Of a stretch of 23,231 nt of DNA, positions 7,846 to 15,750 are shown piece by piece (position 1 is the first letter of the stretch; every line of letters starts with the position of its first letter). A program made the translations under genes and the position numbers. Source of the stretch: JAZDKP01 sp043802925 (lineage in GTDB: Bacteria > Fibrobacterota > OXYB2-FULL-49-7 > JAEUSG01). Location: positions 1-23,231 of the forward strand of contig JAZDKP010000214.1 of the NCBI GenBank assembly GCA_043802925.1, read 5' to 3'. Below the pieces are notes generated by a model. It was not told where the DNA came from. It saw nothing but the letters and a program-made list of their open reading frames with translations, and ran no database searches.

Positions 7846-8563
7846 CTATGTTTTTTTGAATGTACTCTTTCCAAAGATTATCAGCGGCAAACACCTCGGC
7901 GGGCTTGCCGTTGCATGTAATCCGGCCATCCTCCAAACGGTAAACGGTGTCTGAAAGCTTGGTGATTTCCATTGGATCATGGCTCACCATGAGGGTGGGG
8001 ATGCTGAAACGGTCATGTATATTCGCAATGTCCTTCTGCAGCTTGAGCCGCATCTCCCAATCCAACGCGGACAAGGGTTCGTCCAGGAGCAGGACATCGG
8101 GTTTTTCCATGAGGGTGCGCGCAAGGGCCACACGCTGTTTCTGCCCGCCGGAAAGTTTGCCGGGATATTGATCGCCCAGGGCGCGGATGCCGACCATGTC
8201 AAGAATCGCGTCCACGGCCCCATCTTTCCCGCCATTTGTTTGTGCAAATGCAACGTTTTCGCGCACGGACATATTGGGGAACAACGCGTAATCCTGGAAG
8301 AGAAAGCCGGTGCGCCGCAAACGGGTCGGAATGTCGATTTTAGCAGCGCTGTCAAACCAAACCGTGGTCCCGAATTTTACATAACCTTCGTCCGGAACCG
8401 TAAGTCCCGCAATCATCCTGAGGATTGTCGTCTTTCCGGCTCCAGAAGGGCCATAGAAGCAGGCGAATTCCGATGGCCCCACCTCCGCTTCCACCGCAAG
8501 CGACATTTCACCCTGAACGGAACGGAGCCGCTTCTTCAGTGAAAATGAAAGTGCCGCACTCAC
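7811..8563 (-). CDS. modC: Molybdate ABC transporter ATP-binding protein
   Basis: A 250-residue ABC ATPase, the energising subunit of a ModABC importer. Walker A is GPSGAGKTT (about residues 38-46), the Q-loop is FLFQDYALFP, the signature LSGGQKQR, Walker B VLLLDEP and the H-loop SHD. At 250 residues it lacks the C-terminal Mop/TOBE molybdate-binding domain of the about 350-residue E. coli ModC, so allosteric inhibition through that domain is not expected. The start codon overlaps the modB stop by four bases (8560-8563, ATGA), showing translational coupling. The 3' end overlaps the convergent E1-like gene by 35 bases. Substrate is assigned from modA, modB and modE next to it. Confidence 0.9.
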   Translation of the reverse strand: MSAALSFSLKKRLRSVQGEMSLAVEAEVGPSEFACFYGPSGAGKTTILRMIAGLTVPDEGYVKFGTTVWFDSAAKIDIPTRLRRTGFLFQDYALFPNMSVRENVAFAQTNGGKDGAVDAILDMVGIRALGDQYPGKLSGGQKQRVALARTLMEKPDVLLLDEPLSALDWEMRLKLQKDIANIHDRFSIPTLMVSHDPMEITKLSDTVYRLEDGRITCNGKPAEVFAADNLWKEYIQKNIAIRTPGNRASC

Positions 8564-9234
8564 TGAATCCCCCGATAAAAACGGCGATTAACAAAGAAGA
8601 GCAAAAGCAAGAAGGCAAACGATACCGTGAAGAGTATGCCTGCGTAGAGATGCGCGGCGGAATAATTCATCGCTTCGACCTCGTCGTATATGGCCATCGA
8701 CGCCACACGGGTCACTCCCGGGATTTTACCGCCAATCATCAGTACGACGCCGAACTCACCCATGGTATGCGCAAACGTAAGCGCCAGCCCGGTGAATAGT
8801 GCGGGTTTTATATTGGGCAGCAGAACGTGGAACAGGGTTTGTCGTTCTGTTTTTCCAAGCACCTGCGACGCTTCGGCAAGCGAAGGAGGAAGGCCTTCAA
8901 AACCAGCGAGCACGGAATTGACCATGAACGGCAAGCTGAAGATAACCGAACCAATGGCAATTCCTGTGAAAGAAAAAACCAGCCGCAAATGAAGGTATTT
9001 GAGAAAGAGGTGCCCGAGAAACGAAGCGGGGCTCAACCCAAGCAGCAGGTAAAATCCAAGGACCGTGGGCGGCAATACCAACGGCATGGTCACCAATACC
9101 TGGACCGGCAAGCGAAACCAGGAACGGGAACGCGACAGCCAGTATGCGAGGGGAACCCCCACGGCAAAAAGAATGACCGTCGTGACCGTGGCAAGCTTCA
9201 ATGACAAAAGAAGCGGCGTGAGATCGTAAGTCAT
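8560..9234 (-). CDS. modB: Molybdate ABC transporter permease
   Basis: A 224-residue inner-membrane permease with about five hydrophobic helices. The N-terminal helix is followed by PLAYWLSRSR and the TMPLVLPPTVLGFYLLL stretch that marks ModB. The EAA loop reads LAEASQVLGKTERQTLFHVLLP, trimmed here to its ends, and the ModB signature EFGVVLMIGGKIPG follows. ATG at 9234 is chosen because it gives the family start MTYDLTPLLLSLK and lies five bases after the modA stop. A longer frame from 9276 would overlap modA by 37 bases and add a non-membrane leader. The gene is translationally coupled to modC downstream. Confidence 0.92.
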   Translation of the reverse strand: MTYDLTPLLLSLKLATVTTVILFAVGVPLAYWLSRSRSWFRLPVQVLVTMPLVLPPTVLGFYLLLGLSPASFLGHLFLKYLHLRLVFSFTGIAIGSVIFSLPFMVNSVLAGFEGLPPSLAEASQVLGKTERQTLFHVLLPNIKPALFTGLALTFAHTMGEFGVVLMIGGKIPGVTRVASMAIYDEVEAMNYSAAHLYAGILFTVSFAFLLLLFFVNRRFYRGIQ

Positions 9235-9239
9235 GGCGA

Positions 9240-10037
9240 TTATTTTGCCGGCAGGACAAATCCGTATTTCAGGCATATTGCCCGGGCTTTTTCTCCAAGA
9301 ATGAAGTCATAAAATTGTTTTGCCGCTTCCGGATTGTGATCCTGTCCATACTTCAGAATCACGGCCCCCTGCGCAATCTTAGGATAACTTTCTGTCGGCA
9401 ATTCGATCCATTGTCCCTTTCCGGCCATCTGAGGAGAGACGACAATGGCTTTTGAATTAAACCCAATTTCCACGCTTCCGGACGATATGAATTGAGCGGC
9501 CTGTGAAATATTATCTCCGAATACGAATTTTGGGCTTACGCTATCATAAAGCCCGGCCTGCTTTAAAGCAGCAACAGCCGCTTGTCCATAAGGCGCATGC
9601 CTTGGGTCCGGCAAGGCGATTTTTTTCACAGCCGTATCAAGCAAGGAGCGCAGCCCGTTATTCAAATCAACACCCCGGACCGTCCAAAGGACAAGAATCC
9701 CGTAAAGATAGATTGTGGGTTTGGTAACAGCAAGGCCCTTTATGTATAAAGTCTCCGGATAGGCCATGTTTGCCGCCAGGAATATGTCAAAAGGCGCTCC
9801 AGCCATTATCTGGGTCGTCAGTTTCCCGGTTGATCCAAAGACGGTCTTGACGGTGATACCAGACGCATCCTGAAATACCCGGGCGGCTTCCGAAAGCGCG
9901 TATTGCAGGTCCGCCGCTGCGGCCACGGTAATCGTGGATGGGGATTTATCTCCCGCCGGAGTCGGTTTTTCCAAGGCATAAAGCGGTGATAGGAATAAGA
10001 CCGCAACCGCCATCGTACAAATAAACATACAACGCAT
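9240..10037 (-). CDS. modA: Periplasmic molybdate-binding protein
   Basis: A 265-residue solute-binding protein that captures molybdate (or tungstate) in the periplasm for ModBC. The N-terminus is a signal peptide (hydrophobic core about residues 5-20, ending near YALEK). The mature part shows VAAAADLQYAL, the GSTGKLTTQIMAGAPFDIFLAAN segment and PYGQAA, all typical of ModA, and a family-standard length. The ATG at 10037 is preceded by a strong AAGGAGG SD sequence (10042-10048 on the complementary strand). A ModE box (10064-10091) lies immediately upstream, so expression should fall when Mo/W is plentiful. It is the first gene of modABC, downstream of modE. Confidence 0.93.
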   Translation of the reverse strand: MRCMFICTMAVAVLFLSPLYALEKPTPAGDKSPSTITVAAAADLQYALSEAARVFQDASGITVKTVFGSTGKLTTQIMAGAPFDIFLAANMAYPETLYIKGLAVTKPTIYLYGILVLWTVRGVDLNNGLRSLLDTAVKKIALPDPRHAPYGQAAVAALKQAGLYDSVSPKFVFGDNISQAAQFISSGSVEIGFNSKAIVVSPQMAGKGQWIELPTESYPKIAQGAVILKYGQDHNPEAAKQFYDFILGEKARAICLKYGFVLPAK

Positions 10038-10063
10038 AAAAACCTCCTTTTGCGTGAGTCGTT

Positions 10064-10091
10064 AACGGTATATACTCTCATATATAACGAT
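10064..10091 (-). promoter_or_regulatory. ModE box upstream of modABC
   Basis: AACGGTATATA, six-base spacer CTCTCA, TATATAACGAT: two inverted 11-base half-sites (9 of 11 positions symmetric) that match the known ModE operator pattern of inverted TATATAACGAT-like halves. It begins 27 bases upstream of the modA start, the position for repression by Mo-bound ModE, whose gene is adjacent. Confidence 0.88.
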
Positions 10092-10140
10092 AAATAATTA
10101 CGGGAATCGCCGTCAATGTCTTGCTTCACAACAGTTGGGT

Positions 10141-11043
10141 TTATTCGAGGGCGATAAGGATTTGGGATGGCGGGATAATGCAATAAAGACGGCGGTTCTT
10201 TTTGATTTGAAGATCCGTAATACTGCTTAACGAAACCACTGTGGTAAGAATGCGATTTTCGACCAATTGAAGTTTGACCTCCGCGTTGACGCGGCCTTTC
10301 CGTACTTCCGTAACAGTGCCGGGCAGACAATTGGTCACGCTGGTCCGAGGAGGGGCATCCCCATAGGCCAGTATCGGTGCGGTCGCTTTAAACAAGGCAA
10401 TAGCAGGCATGCCCACCTTGAGGCCCAGCGCGTTCACCCCTTCCCGCATGAGAAGGGCGATCAGGCGCATGTTTTCACCGATACGCAGGGTGACTTCCGT
10501 ATTGACAAGCCCCACGGCCAGGTGTTCCACGGTCCCCAAAAACTGGTTTCGCGCGCTGATCTTGAAAGAGAGCCTATCCAGGGTACGCGCGGTATTGCCG
10601 AGTCCTTCAACGGCATGACCGCCTTTGGCAATCATGCGCCGGTATTCCGCTTCCAACGTGCGGTAAGAACGGAGAATTTCCTGTCCGTAACTCGTCAGCA
10701 GGCTTCCGCCCCCGGCACGGCCCCCCGTTGCCTTGGAAACCAGCGGTTTTTCGGCAAGGTTATTCAGGGAATCAATGGTGTCCCACGCGGCCTTGTAACT
10801 GAGCCCGACTGATTTGGCGGCGCCGGAGAGGCTGCCGGTTTCCTCTATTTTGGAAAGAAGCTGGATGCGGTCCTTGATGAGGATTTCGCGTTCCCGGAAC
10901 AAAAGCCACAACGCGGGCTCATGCTTGGGTGCGGAAGCGGTGGGCAGTTTTGATTTCTCCATTGTAGGAAATATAGTTTTTGGAAGTTCACGAATAAAAG
11001 GACAAGTCCCGCCTTCAGCTTTCGGGCACTTTATCGTTGCCAT
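10141..11043 (-). CDS. modE: Molybdate-responsive transcriptional regulator ModE
   Basis: A full-length ModE: an N-terminal winged-helix domain (LSKIEETGSLSGAAKSVGLS, then YKAAWDTIDSLNN) with the RAGGGSLLTSYGQ wing, followed by two TOBE/Mop modules beginning SARNQFLGTVEHL and SVTNCLPGTVTEV that bind molybdate or tungstate. Mo-bound ModE dimers bind operator boxes to repress uptake genes. The start is unresolved: this entry uses ATG 11043 (300 residues). ATG 10962 gives a 273-residue protein closer to E. coli ModE (262). Neither has a good SD sequence. The 11043 start codon lies inside a ModE box and its extra N-terminus carries two cysteines (CPKAEGGTCPF). The gene is upstream of modABC and divergent from the TonB receptor, and is probably autoregulated. 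Confidence 0.92.
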   Translation of the reverse strand: MATIKCPKAEGGTCPFIRELPKTIFPTMEKSKLPTASAPKHEPALWLLFREREILIKDRIQLLSKIEETGSLSGAAKSVGLSYKAAWDTIDSLNNLAEKPLVSKATGGRAGGGSLLTSYGQEILRSYRTLEAEYRRMIAKGGHAVEGLGNTARTLDRLSFKISARNQFLGTVEHLAVGLVNTEVTLRIGENMRLIALLMREGVNALGLKVGMPAIALFKATAPILAYGDAPPRTSVTNCLPGTVTEVRKGRVNAEVKLQLVENRILTTVVSLSSITDLQIKKNRRLYCIIPPSQILIALE

Positions 11044-11066
11044 CGTTATATATCTTTATATATAAT
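11037..11066 (+). promoter_or_regulatory. Sigma70-type promoter for the TonB receptor gene
   Basis: TTGCCA (11037-11042, five of six to TTGACA), 18-base spacer, TATAAT (11061-11066, perfect). The predicted transcription start is near 11073, leaving a leader of about 55 bases before the ATG at 11129. The -10 and the spacer lie inside the ModE box at 11042-11069, so ModE binding should block RNA polymerase. The leader also holds the palindrome ATAGCGCTAT (11092-11101). Confidence 0.7.
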
Positions 11067-11069
11067 GAT
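11042..11069. promoter_or_regulatory. ModE box between modE and the TonB receptor
   Basis: ATCGTTATATA, spacer TCTTTA, TATATAATGAT: an almost perfect inverted repeat with the same 11-6-11 layout as the box before modA and a very close match to known ModE operators. It covers the -10 region of the receptor promoter and the 5' end of modE, so it can control both directions. Confidence 0.9.
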
Positions 11070-11128
11070 ATACAGCTATGGAATAGCGAAGATAGCGCTA
11101 TAAACACAATCACAAAAAGGAGAGCAAA

Positions 11129-13249
11129 ATGAATTTCCGTTCCCGTTGCACGCTTGCATGTGCCAACATGTTTCTGCTGGGAGGTTCCCTGCTTGTCGCG
11201 GAAACCGGCCCGGTTCCTCCCTCCGACAGCGCGCTCGCACCCCCTTCCCCGGTATTTTCGCTTGGAGCCGTCGTGGTCACCGGTAAGGCTAAAAAGGACA
11301 TGAACAACACTGTCAGCGCCGACGATATCGCCAAATACGATAAATCCGATGTGGCCAAGGCCCTGAACCTGCTTCCCGGCGTCACCCTTTCCCAAATGGG
11401 CGCCCGCAACGAAGGCGGCGTTTATGTCCGGGGATTCGACAGCCGCCAGGTGGCGCTTTTCATGGACGGCATTCCCGTTTATGTCCCGTATGACGGCAAT
11501 ATCGATCTAACCCGTTTTTCCTCTTCCGGCGTCTCTCAGATAAGTGTAGAGAAAGGCGCATCCTCACTGCTCTATGGCCCGAATGGAATGGGAGGGGTCA
11601 TCAATATAACGAGCCTCAAACCGGTAAGCCCCCTCGACCTCTCGGCAACCCTCGGATATGTCAGCGAGGGAAGGCGTGCTTCCCTCAATGCCGGAACGAA
11701 ACAGGGCGATTTTTACGGCATGGGTTCCGTCGCTTACCTCTACCGCGATAATTACAAACTATCGAGCCATTTTGTCCCGACGAAATACGAGAATGGCGGC
11801 GATTATGACAATTCATACAGCGAAGACCGGACCATCAACCTTCTCGCAGGGTATACCCCCCAGGGAGTGGGAGATTTCAATGTCATATTCAGCGATCAGC
11901 ATGGCCGCAAAGGAACCCCTGTTTACGCGGGAGCAAACCCCGCCGGCAGCTATCGTTATTGGAAATGGCCCTACTACGACAAACGCAGTCTGTATACCAT
12001 ATCGCGTATCGAACTCGGCAAAGCCGGATATTTGAAGATTCCGCTCTATTATGACCAGCTTCAGAATTCCTTGTATTCGTACAACGACACCTCCTATACC
12101 ACGATGAAAAGACCCTATTGTTTTCAAAGCGCATACGCTGACCATTCTTTCGGCGGTTCCATGGAATATGGAACCGGCCTGATACCGCGCGATACATTAA
12201 AGGCCGCCATTCACTACAAAAACGACTATCACAGGGAATGGAATACGACCAACGACACGGCAAGAGCAACGGACGTGCAGAAATTTGTCGTAAAGCCCGA
12301 TATCCATTTCAGGGATTATACGCTCTCTTATGCACTGGAAAACCTTTACATGGTGACTCCGAAAATCTCATTGGTTCCGGGAATCGCCTATAATCTGCGC
12401 AAACCCCTGACCGCCGAAAATTTGACGGGGAACCCGGGTACGTATGCAGTTACGGATTTCCCGATGTTCACTGAACATGCCTGGGATATCCAAATGGCCG
12501 CATTTTACCGGCCATCACGAGCGCACACGTTCAATGCCTCTTTGGCGCAACGGACGCGGTTCCCGTCGATTAAAGACAGGTATTCTTATCGTCTCGGTTC
12601 CGCGATTCCGAATCCTGATCTGAAACCTGAAAGGGCGACCCATGTGGAAGTCGGTTATGCGGGAACGCCGCTTGCAAGACTGAAAATCCAGGCAAGCCTT
12701 TCCGGTTCTTATCTGGAGGATATCATTCAGTCGGTTACCGTCGGGCCTGGCACCACCTACCAGCTCCAAAATACGGGCAAGGCGCGGTTTTCGGGTCCGG
12801 ATTTCGGCGACTCAACAAAGAAATTTGCGTTACCCGCGCCCGAGCTTGGTATCACCTACACGGTTCTAGAGGACATGCCCTTTGCACAATTCCTTTCCGT
12901 TTCAGCGAATTACAGTTATCTGAAAAGGCGAAACCTGACAAATCCAAGCCTGTTCTTTACCGACGTACCGGACAATAAGATTTTACTCGGCCTGGAATAC
13001 AACCCCATCACAAGGGTGGGTCTGGTCTGGAGTACGGAATTGAATTCCGAACGCTTAAGCAGTAGCGATGGCAAATGGCGTGCGAAAGGTTTTAGCGTTT
13101 CCAACGTCAAGGCGAAATGTTCATATTCCCGTTTTGCCGTGGAACTGGGCGTCAACAATCTTTTTGACAAAGATTACTGCCTGCAGGAAGGTTATCCCGC
13201 GGAGGGAAGGAACATTTTCGCGAATGTGAGCGCGAACTTCAGGAAGTAA
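11129..13249 (+). CDS. TonB-dependent outer-membrane receptor, ModE-box controlled
   Basis: A 706-residue outer-membrane receptor. The signal peptide covers about residues 1-24. A TonB box-like VVVTG (about 48-52) leads into the plug domain (about 60-170: AKALNLLPGVTL, VYVRGFDSRQVALFMDGIPV, VEKGASSLLYGPNGMGGVIN). A 22-strand-type beta barrel follows, ending in NNLFDKDYCLQEGYPAEGRN and a short terminal strand. Such receptors import metal chelates or vitamins with energy from TonB/ExbBD, which are not in this window. ATG at 11129 follows AAAGGAGAG. Promoter and ModE box overlap at 11037-11069, so Mo/W status is the likely signal. A molybdate- or tungstate-chelate substrate is inferred from that control; iron-siderophore or cobalamin import is the alternative. 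Confidence 0.9.
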   Translation: MNFRSRCTLACANMFLLGGSLLVAETGPVPPSDSALAPPSPVFSLGAVVVTGKAKKDMNNTVSADDIAKYDKSDVAKALNLLPGVTLSQMGARNEGGVYVRGFDSRQVALFMDGIPVYVPYDGNIDLTRFSSSGVSQISVEKGASSLLYGPNGMGGVINITSLKPVSPLDLSATLGYVSEGRRASLNAGTKQGDFYGMGSVAYLYRDNYKLSSHFVPTKYENGGDYDNSYSEDRTINLLAGYTPQGVGDFNVIFSDQHGRKGTPVYAGANPAGSYRYWKWPYYDKRSLYTISRIELGKAGYLKIPLYYDQLQNSLYSYNDTSYTTMKRPYCFQSAYADHSFGGSMEYGTGLIPRDTLKAAIHYKNDYHREWNTTNDTARATDVQKFVVKPDIHFRDYTLSYALENLYMVTPKISLVPGIAYNLRKPLTAENLTGNPGTYAVTDFPMFTEHAWDIQMAAFYRPSRAHTFNASLAQRTRFPSIKDRYSYRLGSAIPNPDLKPERATHVEVGYAGTPLARLKIQASLSGSYLEDIIQSVTVGPGTTYQLQNTGKARFSGPDFGDSTKKFALPAPELGITYTVLEDMPFAQFLSVSANYSYLKRRNLTNPSLFFTDVPDNKILLGLEYNPITRVGLVWSTELNSERLSSSDGKWRAKGFSVSNVKAKCSYSRFAVELGVNNLFDKDYCLQEGYPAEGRNIFANVSANFRK

Positions 13250-13360
13250 AGTAAATAGTGGCGGCTAAGTTTTATAAAATTGCCATCTCCGTGAAAGGGG
13301 TGCGGCAGTATAGGATATTTTGTTCTAAACTTTGCGTTTATAAATTCATTAAGTATATTC

Positions 13361-13366
13361 TATAAT
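13361..13366 (+). promoter_or_regulatory. Candidate -10 element before the MoaD-like gene
   Basis: A perfect TATAAT 24 bases upstream of the MoaD ATG, with GAGGAG at about 13379-13384 as SD sequence. No good -35 lies at 16-18 bases; TTGCGT at 13332-13337 is too far at 23 bases. The 140-base gap between the receptor and moaD is AT-rich and holds no obvious terminator. Confidence 0.4.
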
Positions 13367-13389
13367 GACTCATACAACGAGGAGTTTAA

Positions 13390-13668
13390 ATGAACCTTAC
13401 CTTGGAATATTTGGCACAAATAAAACAGGCTGCCGGAAAATCCTCTGAAACGATCCTCACCGACGAAACGGCGACGCTTGGCTCCGTGCTTTTGGATGCG
13501 GCAAATCGGCTGGGTTCCGCTTTTTCTTCGCTGGTGTTTAATGAATCCCGACACTTCCGCTCCTCTTTGCTTATCATGATAAACGATGAACAGGTTGAGG
13601 CGGATCTGCGGAGAGCGCTCAAGCCGAATGATCGCGTTACCCTGCTTTCTCCCATGTCCGGTGGATAA
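13390..13668 (+). CDS. MoaD-like sulfur-carrier protein (beta-grasp, C-terminal Gly-Gly)
   Basis: A 92-residue beta-grasp protein ending in LLSPMSGG. The exposed C-terminal Gly-Gly is the site adenylated by an E1-like enzyme and then thiocarboxylated in MoaD and ThiS. The VTLLSPMSGG ending and the DEQVEADLRRALKPNDRV segment match MoaD rather than ThiS. MoaD donates sulfur in molybdopterin synthesis. MoaD-like copies beside ThiF-like genes also occur with tungsten aldehyde oxidoreductases. No MoaE lies in this window, so a dedicated or cofactor-modifying role is possible. ATG at 13390 has a GAGGAG SD sequence. The E1-like gene starts 16 bases after the stop. Confidence 0.87.
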   Translation: MNLTLEYLAQIKQAAGKSSETILTDETATLGSVLLDAANRLGSAFSSLVFNESRHFRSSLLIMINDEQVEADLRRALKPNDRVTLLSPMSGG

Positions 13669-13684
13669 AAAAGGATACCTGGCC

Positions 13685-14494
13685 ATGCGAAATCTCTCCC
13701 CGCTCACCCCGCTTGAAAAGGCGCGCTACGATTGGCAGCTTTCCGTATCTGGATTCGGCGAAAAAGGCCAGGAAAAACTCAAGGCTTCCACCGTTCTGAT
13801 TTCCCGGGTCGGCGGATTGGGAGGCCTGGTGGCTTATGAACTCGCGGCAGCCGGCATCGGCAGGCTCATTTTGGCCCACGGCGGCAATCTCAAGGTGGAT
13901 GATTTGAACCGGCAGCTTTTAATGACGTCCGATTGGATTGGCAAGCCTCGGGTGGAATGCGCGGCCCGGCGGCTTAAAGAGCTGAATCCAGAAATCGACA
14001 TTGTGGCGGTTCCTCAGAATATTTCCGAGGGCAATGCCCATGATTTGGTGTCCCAGGCAGACCTTATCGTGGATTGCGCCCCTTTGTTTGAAGAACGTTT
14101 CGCCATGAACCATGAAGCCGTAAAACAGAATAAACCCATGATCGATTGCGCGATGTTCAATCTGGAAGCGCAAATTACCACTATTTTACCGGGCCGAACA
14201 CCTTGTTTGCGCTGCCTTTTCCCTGAAAATCCGCCTGCCTGGAAACGGCGATTCCCGGTTTTTGGTGCCGTATCCGGTACTGTCGGATGTATCGGCGCCA
14301 TGGAATCAATCAAAGTGCTCACAGGCTTCGGAGCGCCTCTTTTTAATCAGCTGCTTTGTTTCGATCTTGAAACCATGCTCATCCGCACTATGAAAATAAA
14401 GCGCAATCCGGCATGTCCCGAATGCGGAAACCCAAGAGAGCGGCCTCTACCCCAACCTGAAATCCACGGCTCAAACGCCTGCGGCAAGGCTTAA
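13685..14494 (+). CDS. Divergent E1-like ThiF/MoeB family protein with altered ATP site
   Basis: A 269-residue E1-like protein in an apparent operon with the MoaD-like gene. The fold is recognisable: RVGGLGG at 41-47, DDLNRQLL with Arg76, zinc cysteines C174-x2-C177 and C244-x2-C247, and GCIGAMESIKVL. Several ATP/Mg-site residues differ from MoeB: the first Gly of GxGGLG is Arg41, the usual DxD is His65-Gly-Gly67, and the Asp equal to MoeB Asp130 appears to be Pro (VDCAPLFEER). The catalytic cysteine is also absent. It may be a pseudo-E1 that binds MoaD, or may use other chemistry. ATG at 13685 is chosen over an open frame from 13586 because AAGGA lies nine bases upstream and the earlier residues overlap moaD as shadow sequence. 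Confidence 0.82.
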   Translation: MRNLSPLTPLEKARYDWQLSVSGFGEKGQEKLKASTVLISRVGGLGGLVAYELAAAGIGRLILAHGGNLKVDDLNRQLLMTSDWIGKPRVECAARRLKELNPEIDIVAVPQNISEGNAHDLVSQADLIVDCAPLFEERFAMNHEAVKQNKPMIDCAMFNLEAQITTILPGRTPCLRCLFPENPPAWKRRFPVFGAVSGTVGCIGAMESIKVLTGFGAPLFNQLLCFDLETMLIRTMKIKRNPACPECGNPRERPLPQPEIHGSNACGKA

Positions 14495-14528
14495 GCGATT
14501 CCCGGAACATACCGAATGGAATAAATCA

Positions 14529-14542
14529 CACCCTTACGGGTG
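14529..14542. terminator. Possible weak terminator hairpin between convergent genes
   Basis: CACCC, loop TTAC, GGGTG: a 5-bp stem in the 53-base gap between the convergent E1-like gene and the CHR transporter gene. No T-run follows on either strand, so termination is only a guess from position. Confidence 0.25.
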
Positions 14543-14547
14543 ATCAA

Positions 14548-15702
14548 TCAGAGCAGCAACGAAGCGGCCAATATCCCGATACCGGCGACAACGAGCGCCG
14601 GTATCCGTAGAAAAAGCAATCCGAAAAGGCATGCGCCGATCACCCCGTGTTTGAGGCCGAAAGAATCACCCAACGCCAATCGGACTCCTGTGCCTGCGAT
14701 AAATCCGATGAAGGAAACAAAAACGGCCTCCAATGCGTTCTGGATCCTTCGGACATGGGCTATTTTAGCATAAACCCCGGAAAGTCCGCACACTAAAAGA
14801 AATGACGGGAGAAACACATAAACCGTTGACGCAATGGCGCCTTTCCATCCCTGCGCAAGATAGCCCACGAAGGTGGCGGTGATGACAATCGGGCCCGGTG
14901 TCGCCTGTCCCAGAATCAGGCCGGCGACGAAATCGTACGATGGTATGATTGCGAGCCGTTCGACCACTTCGTGGTACATGAGAGGGACCGATGCGAATCC
15001 CCCGCCGAATGCCATTAGATCCACATGGGTCATCGTAAGACAAAGCGAAAAAAGAGGCGGATAAAACAATCTTAGCATTAATAGACCGAGACTTCCTGCG
15101 AGAAAAACAGCCGAAAGACCCCATAAACGGGAACGGGACGAAGCGAAAGGAGAAGTAAATGCAACAGGAGGGTTTTCCATTTGCCCGTGCAGCAGCAGCA
15201 TGCCGGCGGCCGCTGACAAAAGGATGGCGAAAACCACGTGAACGTGGTATAGAAACAGAACAAATCCTAGAGCAAAGAATAGGGTATTTTTCCAATTCTT
15301 GGTCCGATTCCTGCCCAAAACGACGACCGCATGGAAAATGATCGCAATGACTGCGATGCGCATGCCCGTAAAAACGGACATGGGAAAGCCGATACGGCCG
15401 TAAAGAAAGGCGAAAAGACACATCAGCAAAAAAGCAGGCAGGCCAAAACCAATAAACGCCGCCCCAGCACCCTTCAGGCCCCTTGTCGTGAGGCCGACAT
15501 AGGCGGCCACCTGCATGGCAATGGCGCCGGGAATGGCCTGGCAGAATGCCGTTGCATGCCGGAAATCCTCCTCGCGCATCCATTTCTTGTTTTCCACTGC
15601 AAGGCCGCGAATGTTCTGGACCATGGCCGGCCCGCCGAAAGATCGGCAACCCAGGAAAAAAAAACTGATAAAGATATCCGGCAATGAAGGCGTTTTTTTC
15701 AT
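14548..15702 (-). CDS. CHR family (ChrA-type) oxyanion transporter
   Basis: A 384-residue inner-membrane protein of the chromate ion transporter family with the duplicated CHR layout. The N-terminal half carries FFLGCRSFGGPAMV and the AFCQAIPGAIAMQVAAYVG segment. The C-terminal half repeats the pattern with MAFGGGFASVPLMYHEVV and LILGQATPGPIVITATFVGY. About ten hydrophobic helices are visible. Characterised members export chromate or take up sulfate-like oxyanions. Chromate, molybdate, tungstate and sulfate are structural analogues, and this gene is last in an operon of Mo/W-linked families, so an oxyanion other than chromate is plausible. It starts 48 bases after the second DUF364 gene without a clear SD sequence, so it may be less tightly coupled. 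Confidence 0.85.
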   Translation of the reverse strand: MKKTPSLPDIFISFFFLGCRSFGGPAMVQNIRGLAVENKKWMREEDFRHATAFCQAIPGAIAMQVAAYVGLTTRGLKGAGAAFIGFGLPAFLLMCLFAFLYGRIGFPMSVFTGMRIAVIAIIFHAVVVLGRNRTKNWKNTLFFALGFVLFLYHVHVVFAILLSAAAGMLLLHGQMENPPVAFTSPFASSRSRLWGLSAVFLAGSLGLLMLRLFYPPLFSLCLTMTHVDLMAFGGGFASVPLMYHEVVERLAIIPSYDFVAGLILGQATPGPIVITATFVGYLAQGWKGAIASTVYVFLPSFLLVCGLSGVYAKIAHVRRIQNALEAVFVSFIGFIAGTGVRLALGDSFGLKHGVIGACLFGLLFLRIPALVVAGIGILAASLLL

Positions 15703-15750
15703 GTCAGACAGGGCCGTTGTCAGGGTGAATCAACTTGATTAAAATAGTTT

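Noticed and set aside
13333..13369. Possible ModE box upstream of the MoaD gene
   Set aside because: TCTATAATGAC resembles one half-site, but the partner half at six-base spacing matches only about 5 of 11 positions. The TATAAT is better read as a -10 element.
13250..13389. Terminator after the TonB receptor gene
   Set aside because: TTTTATAAAA is palindromic but has no GC stem, and no hairpin with a T-run is present in this gap.
14765..15649. 294-residue - strand frame inside the CHR transporter gene
   Set aside because: It is an alternative frame of the same strand, rich in His/Arg/Cys and without membrane helices; the CHR frame has all family motifs.
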